DNA from: a virus
IMG/VR virus record: IMGVR_UViG_3300012001_000271
Coordinates: 1-23,255 of that record
DNA: 23,255 bases
Strand: one strand, 5' to 3'
Shown: one piece after another, positions 19,106-23,255 of the stretch
Layout of the letters: the number at the start of each line of letters is the position of its first letter
Position numbering within the stretch: position 1 is the stretch's first letter
Translations under genes and position numbers: made by a program
Notes under the pieces: model-generated
What the model was told of the DNA's origin: nothing
What the model saw: the letters and a program-made list of their open reading frames with translations, nothing else
Databases searched by the model: none

Positions 19106-19766
19106 TGTGGATGAACTGATGTCCTGTTCCAACATTGACCGAGAAGATAACGGTCGAATTGCCGTTGAACCCGCCGTGAACAGCCTTGCCGCCGCCAATG
19201 TATACAGCGATATGGGCCATTCCGGACCCGCCGTTGGCGTAGTAGATCAGGTCTCCGGGCTGTGCAGCCGACTCAGGGACGATATGTCCAAGAGAGATGT
19301 AGTCTGCGGGCCATCCGTGGAAATGGATGCCGACGGCAGCGAGGGAGTTGGTGACCAGCATGGTGCAGTCTTGAGCCCTCCCGAGCTGTGCGAGAGCTGC
19401 AGCTGCGATGGCGTTGCCGGAGACAGGTGTAGATGTTTGTAGCGCAGGAACCGCTACGGCTGGTGCAGCAACTGTCTTAGCTACAGGGGATACTGATTCA
19501 GAGGTCTGGGGCTGAACAATCTCCGCCGCAGCATAGGCGACAGGTGTGGGTACTACGGCGGCGACAGGCGCGGCGGTAGTGGTGACTGCAGTCCGCTCGA
19601 AGGCGAAAGTGACCGGGGCGGCTGTAATCTCAGTAGTTGATGATGCTTGAACTGGTTCTGCGATGGAGATGGTAGTAGGGGCTGAGGCATGTGCTGGGGT
19701 GAGGCCTGTGATGGCCAAACCAATTGCCATCGTAATTGTAAGGACACTATTTTGTAGGTTCTTCAT
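19098..19766 (-). CDS. Secreted NlpC/P60-type peptidoglycan hydrolase
   Basis: A 222-residue protein. MKNLQNSVLT and a hydrophobic core end in THAHA-like TPAHA at residue 27, a Sec signal peptide. An Ala/Thr/Val-rich linker (about 28-115) leads to an NlpC/P60 domain: catalytic Cys C134 in GRAQDCTMLVTNSL, PGDLIYYANG, and catalytic His H185 in GMAHIAVYIGGGKAVHG. Such enzymes cut peptide bonds in peptidoglycan. A signal peptide on a phage hydrolase is unusual beside a separate endolysin; it may act from outside, for example on released debris or neighbouring cells. The ATG at 19766 is chosen over 19817, because the best promoter (19794-19822) overlaps the latter. Confidence 0.82.
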   Translation of the reverse strand: MKNLQNSVLTITMAIGLAITGLTPAHASAPTTISIAEPVQASSTTEITAAPVTFAFERTAVTTTAAPVAAVVPTPVAYAAAEIVQPQTSESVSPVAKTVAAPAVAVPALQTSTPVSGNAIAAAALAQLGRAQDCTMLVTNSLAAVGIHFHGWPADYISLGHIVPESAAQPGDLIYYANGGSGMAHIAVYIGGGKAVHGGFNGNSTVIFSVNVGTGHQFIHIG

Positions 19767-19793
19767 ATTCCGATTTCTGTTGTGTTTACGCTG

Positions 19794-19822
19794 TCTATAT
19801 TTAGACCGCTTGGACATAACAA
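19794..19822 (-). promoter_or_regulatory. Promoter of the secreted NlpC/P60 gene
   Basis: Minus strand -35 TTGTTA (19817-19822), 17-bp spacer, -10 TATAGA (19794-19799). It gives a leader of about 21 nt to the ATG at 19766. Confidence 0.5.
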
Positions 19823-19837
19823 CCAACTGTAACAGAA

Positions 19838-19866
19838 GAGGCAGAGGTTGACAAAACCCCTGCCTC
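19838..19866 (-). terminator. Terminator after the endolysin gene
   Basis: 10-bp stem (19838-19847 with 19857-19866, GAGGCAG core) with one pair that is G-U only on the minus-strand RNA. It is followed by a weak T-rich TTCTGTT. Confidence 0.6.
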
Positions 19867-19885
19867 AACAGTGTGTTACAGATGA

Positions 19886-21598
19886 CTATTTTTGTAGGTA
19901 CTGCTTCCAAGATTCCAACTGCCAACTCTGGAACGCAGCAATCACCTTCAGTGCCTGTTCCGTTGTCAGATCAACGTTTACAGGTGTGGGGGTAGGTGCC
20001 GGGACTGGAGTTGGGGCAGGAGCCGGGGTCGGTGTGGGCACTGGCGTTGGTGCTGGTGCCGGGGCATCAATCTGGTAGTTGTCTAGATTGATAAGTGCGC
20101 CACAGTTGGTGACACACTGTGGGACATCCTTGTGGCGGATCGGGATGAGGGTGTACCCGTACTTAGCCTTCAATGCTCTCTGGAGCTTGTTGACTGATGC
20201 GATGGTCTCTGGATCCTGATGTGGGTCGGTCTCAATGCCGACATAGTCGTTGCCAACGACGTAGGCATGGTATGCGCGGTCACTTAGTGATACCATTTGA
20301 ACAATACGTGTTCCGGAAACCACGAAGTGCGCCGAAACGGCCTTAGCCCCTAGGCTCGGGTCATGGAACTGGTTGATTGTGCTGCCGATTGTGTCAACAC
20401 CCGGGGTACCGAACTGGTGGATAACATCATGAGTCGGCTGTGCTGGGAAACGTCCGCGCTCAATGTTGTTGATATTTGCTGGTACGTACTCAACAAAATC
20501 GAAGTCAGGCTTGAACGTGTAAGTATCCGTTACAGGTTCGGGTGCCGGTGTAGGTGCCGGTACTGGCTGAGGGGCTGGTGCAGGTGTGGGCACTGGCTGA
20601 GGGGTTGGTGCAGGCGTCGGAGTCAGATCTGCCAGACCGTTTGTGGAGGGGTCAGTGAAGCCACCGGACCAGAAGTAGGTAGGAGAGTAGGCCCCGACAA
20701 ACCAGATATCGTTGCCGTCAACATTTTCGCCGTGCACGAAACCCTTGAAGTCCAAGATGACATCGGCATCGAAGGTCTTCAGAAGTGTACCACTACGTGT
20801 GGCTGCGTCCCGCTGGTTTGCAGGTGCGGCGGTAATGCGCTGGTTCGGGTTTACGGCAGGGGCAGCAGGAGCCGGGGTGAGGTCTGGGAGGCCCGTAGTA
20901 CTTCCGTCATCGAACGCTGAGGCAGAGAAGTATCCGCCGCTGTACTTACCGACGAACCAGACATCTGTACCGTTGGCCAGCTCTCCGTGGACGAATCCGC
21001 CGAAGTCGAGCGTCACGCCAGCTGGGAAGTTGTCCACGACGGCAGCCGACTGGTTTGAGTCCGCACGCTTGTTGACACCATACTGGCCAACGATTCGCTG
21101 ATAAGGCTGCAGTGTTGTGTCGGTAGATGCAGGTGTTACAGAGCCGATGATCTTCTCTTCACGGGGCCGCAGCCAACCAATCATCGAGCCCGTACCGCGC
21201 TGCGAATAGGCTAGGCGCATAATACCTGCAGGCAGGTCAGGGGTGTTGCCGTTCTCTTGCATTACGGTGACACCGTTAGTGTCAGCATCCATGGTCACAG
21301 CTGTATGACCAAAAGCATTTAGGTCATCCCCACCGTATACAACTACGTCACCGCGCTGCGGTATAAGGTTCGGGTTATTAGGGTCATTGTCAATGCGGGT
21401 CCAATACGCATCCGGTACCGCGTCGAGTAGTTGGTTAGCTCCTCCAACACCACCGACGGCGGTCTGCCACGTTACCCCGAAGATATCCTGCGCATACTGG
21501 TCTACAAGATCTACACACTGATTGCCGAAAGCCCCGTCGGGGTTCATGGCAACGCCGTTAGCGTTATTGAGCCAGTCTTCGATTACCGGATTAGTCAT
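19886..21598 (-). CDS. Modular endolysin: CHAP, two SH3-like repeats, amidase
   Basis: A 570-residue protein. The CHAP domain is at about 20-145: C28 in FGNQCVDLVDQYA, PQRGDVVVYGG, H98 in AFGHTAV, and ENGNT. Two related SH3-like wall-binding repeats follow at about 167-232 and 253-316; each holds a GFVHGE and a DVWFVG/DIWFVG motif. After a Pro-rich linker comes an amidase_2-type domain (about 385-505) with likely zinc ligands H394 (VIHQFG), H489 (RHKDVPQ) and a cysteine near 495. A second Pro-rich linker and a short helix end the protein. It would cut peptidoglycan at two bond types. The ATG at 21598 is chosen for its TGGAG site. Confidence 0.92.
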   Translation of the reverse strand: MTNPVIEDWLNNANGVAMNPDGAFGNQCVDLVDQYAQDIFGVTWQTAVGGVGGANQLLDAVPDAYWTRIDNDPNNPNLIPQRGDVVVYGGDDLNAFGHTAVTMDADTNGVTVMQENGNTPDLPAGIMRLAYSQRGTGSMIGWLRPREEKIIGSVTPASTDTTLQPYQRIVGQYGVNKRADSNQSAAVVDNFPAGVTLDFGGFVHGELANGTDVWFVGKYSGGYFSASAFDDGSTTGLPDLTPAPAAPAVNPNQRITAAPANQRDAATRSGTLLKTFDADVILDFKGFVHGENVDGNDIWFVGAYSPTYFWSGGFTDPSTNGLADLTPTPAPTPQPVPTPAPAPQPVPAPTPAPEPVTDTYTFKPDFDFVEYVPANINNIERGRFPAQPTHDVIHQFGTPGVDTIGSTINQFHDPSLGAKAVSAHFVVSGTRIVQMVSLSDRAYHAYVVGNDYVGIETDPHQDPETIASVNKLQRALKAKYGYTLIPIRHKDVPQCVTNCGALINLDNYQIDAPAPAPTPVPTPTPAPAPTPVPAPTPTPVNVDLTTEQALKVIAAFQSWQLESWKQYLQK

Positions 21599-21672
21599 AG
21601 GGCACTCCAAAAGTAGGTGATGTATTTCCATTCTACCTTGTGTATTTTGGCGAATGTCGGTACAATACCTAC

Positions 21673-22269
21673 TTAGCCGACTGGAACCACCGAGGCAGCT
21701 GTACGTGCGGCTTGCTGCTTCAAAGCCTTGTTGTGCTCTATGTCGAGCACATGGCGGGCCTCAGCACACGCAGCTGCAGACTGCAGGACAGTTAGCTCAT
21801 TATCCTGAAGTGTCTCCCCGGATGTGGACCAGTTGGTGGATCCCGAGATTCTCCATAGTCCATCAACGATTACCATCTTACGGTGCATGATAGCGCCCTT
21901 TTCAGATGTTCCGATGGCGACGGAGTTGGAGTCCATCTCGTGCTTGAACTTCTCCAGCAGGGTGCGCTCGTGCACACCGCCAGCCTGCGACTTGTCTAGA
22001 GTGATCTGGACATAGATGTTCGGGTTATCGATAATGTGGGCGATCAGTTCCGCCAGTTCATCATCATCCCAGCCGTACATCGCGATGACCAGAGACTGGG
22101 TCGTCGCCCCGATGATAGCCTTGAGTGCCCCATGGACGTCGTCAATGGGGGAGTAAAAGGTGCGCAGATTGGTTGGGTATGTTGGGTCGTTACTTGCGAC
22201 ACGCTTGAAGGCATCGAGATCCGTGATCGCGAGCGGTGCTGTAGGTGGTGCGGGAGTTTCGACAGTCAT
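21673..22269 (-). CDS. Phospholipase D-like nuclease (single HKD motif)
   Basis: The protein has 198 residues. The HKD motif is IMHRKMVIVDG (H129, K131, D136) followed by ISGSTNWSTSG, as in the PLD/Nuc endonuclease family. SLVIAMYGWDDDELAELI near residue 59 matches the usual upstream strand and helix. With one HKD motif, two subunits would be needed for one active site, as in bacterial Nuc nucleases. It could cut DNA or RNA or act on lipids. The N-terminal 20 residues are Pro/Thr-rich. The ATG at 22269 is chosen because AGGA lies 7 nt upstream; the frame extends further upstream only through a hairpin. Confidence 0.85.
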   Translation of the reverse strand: MTVETPAPPTAPLAITDLDAFKRVASNDPTYPTNLRTFYSPIDDVHGALKAIIGATTQSLVIAMYGWDDDELAELIAHIIDNPNIYVQITLDKSQAGGVHERTLLEKFKHEMDSNSVAIGTSEKGAIMHRKMVIVDGLWRISGSTNWSTSGETLQDNELTVLQSAAACAEARHVLDIEHNKALKQQAARTAASVVPVG

Positions 22270-22281
22270 GATAAATCCTGT

Positions 22282-22303
22282 AATAGAGGTGTGTACCTCT
22301 ATT
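22282..22303 (-). other. Hairpin in the leader of the PLD-like gene
   Basis: Perfect 9-bp stem AATAGAGGT/ACCTCTATT with a 4-nt loop, just before the AGGA ribosome binding site. No T run on the minus strand. Confidence 0.45.
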
Positions 22304-22306
22304 TTA

Positions 22307-22501
22307 TCATAATGTATTGTCAATCAACCATTGTAATTTTTGCAATAGTACATCATCTTCGACGTAGTAAAGCGTATCCTCGGGGAAGTCGAGGAGGTAG
22401 GGGAGATTGCAGACGAACTGGAGGAAACGCTGGTCCGGTTTCGTGGCCCACAGCTTCCAGAAGGCCGTGAGTATTGGCCACATGCGGGCAGGGTTACGCA
22501 A
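22307..22501 (-). CDS. Small hypothetical protein
   Basis: The protein has 64 residues. It starts MRNPARMWPILTAFWKLW and continues with FLQFVCNLPYLL and EDTLYYVEDDVLLQKL. Small phage and bacterial proteins with a start like MRDPxRI and an end like FYVEDxxLxxxL are common and uncharacterised; this looks like one of them. Its start overlaps the end of the 2H phosphoesterase gene by 8 nt, so it is likely co-translated. A second in-frame Met at residue 7 is a possible start. Confidence 0.65.
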   Translation of the reverse strand: MRNPARMWPILTAFWKLWATKPDQRFLQFVCNLPYLLDFPEDTLYYVEDDVLLQKLQWLIDNTL

Positions 22502-22946
22502 TGTGCTCGTCGCCCCACCAGAGCTCAGCAGGGCCGAGCTTGATGAAGGCCGGTACTGGGTAGTTGGCCATCTTGGTCACACCGGGAACGTAGTCCTCTG
22601 TGGTGACGTGCGGGACGTAGGTGGTGTACTCGCTGGGAGACTTGATGTTCCGGTCCTCCAGAGCACCAGCAATCTTGTCTCGCAGGGCCTGCAGAGAGCC
22701 GTCCTCGTCATCCAGTGGCAGTACAACGACTCGTTCATCATCCTTGCCGAAGATCTTGGGTGGCAGGGCTCTGTATTCGGCGTTGGGGGTGTAGTCGAAG
22801 GCCGAGAGGACTTCCAGCAGCTCGTCCTTGGTGAAGTTGACGGTATCTGTTTCGCCCAACCAGATCAGGGTGCAGTGTGCATCGGCCTTGTCCTCCGGGT
22901 AGTTTGCCGGGAACATAATTGCGATGGAGTGCGGGAAATCTGACAT
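22494..22946 (-). CDS. 2H phosphoesterase (2'-5' RNA ligase/cyclic phosphodiesterase fold)
   Basis: A 150-residue protein with two HxT motifs, H24-C-T26 in HCTLIWLG and H113-V-T115 in VPHVTTEDY, the catalytic pair of the 2H superfamily. The length fits the single-domain members. Known functions include opening of cyclic phosphates, tRNA-end processing, hydrolysis of 2'-5' linkages, and anti-CBASS cleavage of cyclic signal nucleotides by Acb1 in T4. Which one applies is unknown; tRNA-Val just upstream and the tRNA cluster make RNA processing possible. The start has AAAGGA upstream. Confidence 0.82.
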   Translation of the reverse strand: MSDFPHSIAIMFPANYPEDKADAHCTLIWLGETDTVNFTKDELLEVLSAFDYTPNAEYRALPPKIFGKDDERVVVLPLDDEDGSLQALRDKIAGALEDRNIKSPSEYTTYVPHVTTEDYVPGVTKMANYPVPAFIKLGPAELWWGDEHIA

Positions 22947-23058
22947 GGCGTCCTTTAGTAATTGAGAGTGGGCGTTACGGTATCGAACCGCTCGTCAAAA
23001 GTGCCTCTCCGACTTTTCCAATGGGTACGTCTACCCTGCCCTGATGGAGCTACCATCG
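22947..23058 (-). other. Leader/spacer between tRNA-Val and the 2H gene, possible tRNA remnant
   Basis: It holds a T-arm-like GCGG-TTCGATA-CCGT, a GGGTA-GACG-TACCC hairpin and an AAAAGT/ACTTTT stem with a 9-nt loop, but only four acceptor-type pairs. It may be a decayed tRNA. No ORF is supported. Confidence 0.3.
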
Positions 23059-23131
23059 TGTCCCCACACAGACTTGAACTGTGGGCCTCCTGCGAGTCAT
23101 GCAGGCGCTCTACCAACTGAGCTATGGGAAC
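23059..23131 (-). tRNA. tRNA-Val (anticodon GAC)
   Basis: 73 nt. Acceptor GTTCCCA/TGGGGAC, D arm GCTC/GAGC, anticodon stem CCTGC/GCAGG with loop ATGACTC, T arm CACAG-TTCAAGT-CTGTG, discriminator A. Confidence 0.93.
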
Positions 23132-23255
23132 GTGGCGAGCGACGGGAGCATATCCGGCTCCCGCCGCTCTTATATGAGTGTTTAATGCCACATTTTACTA
23201 CCGTCTGCACGTTTAAGTATACACATCAATTTAAGAAGTTTGCGCAATACCATTA
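23132..23255 (-). other. Upstream region of tRNA-Val with hairpin and -10-like box
   Basis: An 11-bp hairpin (23138-23148 with 23158-23168, one G-U on the minus strand) lies directly before the tRNA. A TGTG-TATACT box (-10 at 23216-23221) lacks a well-spaced -35. No gene is seen to the window end. Confidence 0.4.

Noticed and set aside
19098-19817. Upstream ATG (19817) for the secreted NlpC/P60 gene
   Set aside because: No ribosome binding site, and the best promoter lies over it, so the mRNA would start downstream.
21611-21674. 8-bp inverted repeat AAGTAGGT/ACCTACTT around the PLD stop and endolysin leader
   Set aside because: The arms are 48 nt apart with no promoter or T run that fits; it could be chance.
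22965-23050. Possible tenth tRNA before the 2H gene
   Set aside because: A T-arm-like GCGG-TTCGATA-CCGT is present, but the acceptor stem has only four pairs and no 7-nt anticodon loop with T33 is found; kept only as a possible remnant.

Overview
The window looks like part of the accessory and lysis region of a large tailed actinobacteriophage. The evidence is a set of phage families found together: a DUF7455 protein, a DUF3310 protein, a DUF932/TIGR03299 protein, an SPFH/band-7 membrane protein, rIIA and rIIB homologues, a modular CHAP plus amidase endolysin, free-standing GIY-YIG and HNH endonucleases, and nine recognisable tRNA genes. No structural, packaging or replication genes are present. 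No mycolylarabinogalactan esterase (LysB) is seen here, but the window is partial, so the host genus stays open.

Layout. From 1 to 4931 all genes are on the minus strand: a cut-off PIN/PhoH gene, DUF7455, SPFH, DUF932, then a tight four-gene operon (DUF3310, small acidic protein, glycosyltransferase, small acidic protein) joined by ATGA overlaps or abutting stop and start codons. From 4974 to 8080 three genes run on the plus strand: a metallophosphoesterase-like protein, a GIY-YIG homing endonuclease coupled to it by ATGA, and a C39/papain-like protein with a proline-rich tail. A bidirectional terminator at 8091-8127 separates them from a second minus-strand block that reaches the window end. 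That block holds a MGMYTE-type protein, a methyltransferase, tRNA-Arg, GIY-YIG, HNH, tRNA-Cys, a permuted NlpC/P60-like protein, a HAD-like protein, rIIB, rIIA, a small protein, a VWA protein, a six-tRNA cluster (16068-17041), a lipoprotein, a membrane protein, a DEDDh exonuclease, a secreted NlpC/P60 protein, the endolysin, a phospholipase D-like protein, a small protein, a 2H phosphoesterase and tRNA-Val.

How it works together. The endolysin is the clear lysis enzyme. Three other papain-fold or NlpC-type proteins may act on the cell wall or cleave other substrates. The rII pair, the lipoprotein/membrane-protein pair and the SPFH protein are membrane- or exclusion-related candidates. The 2H phosphoesterase, PLD-like, HAD-like and DEDDh proteins may process nucleic acids or nucleotides, possibly against host defence; that is inference. 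Most minus-strand transcription units start from a good sigma70-type promoter, often with the -35 box lying in or next to the previous stop codon. Four of the leaders carry an exact CCAACGAC box 11-13 nt before the start codon.

The most unusual signals are in the tRNA cluster: a tRNA with a tRNA-Leu body but a His anticodon and the His-type G-1:C73 pair, a tRNA-Asn with a long Tyr-like variable arm, a tRNA-Ala with an inverted 54/58 pair in the T loop, an initiator tRNA, and a 91-nt folded element of tRNA size that is not a normal tRNA.
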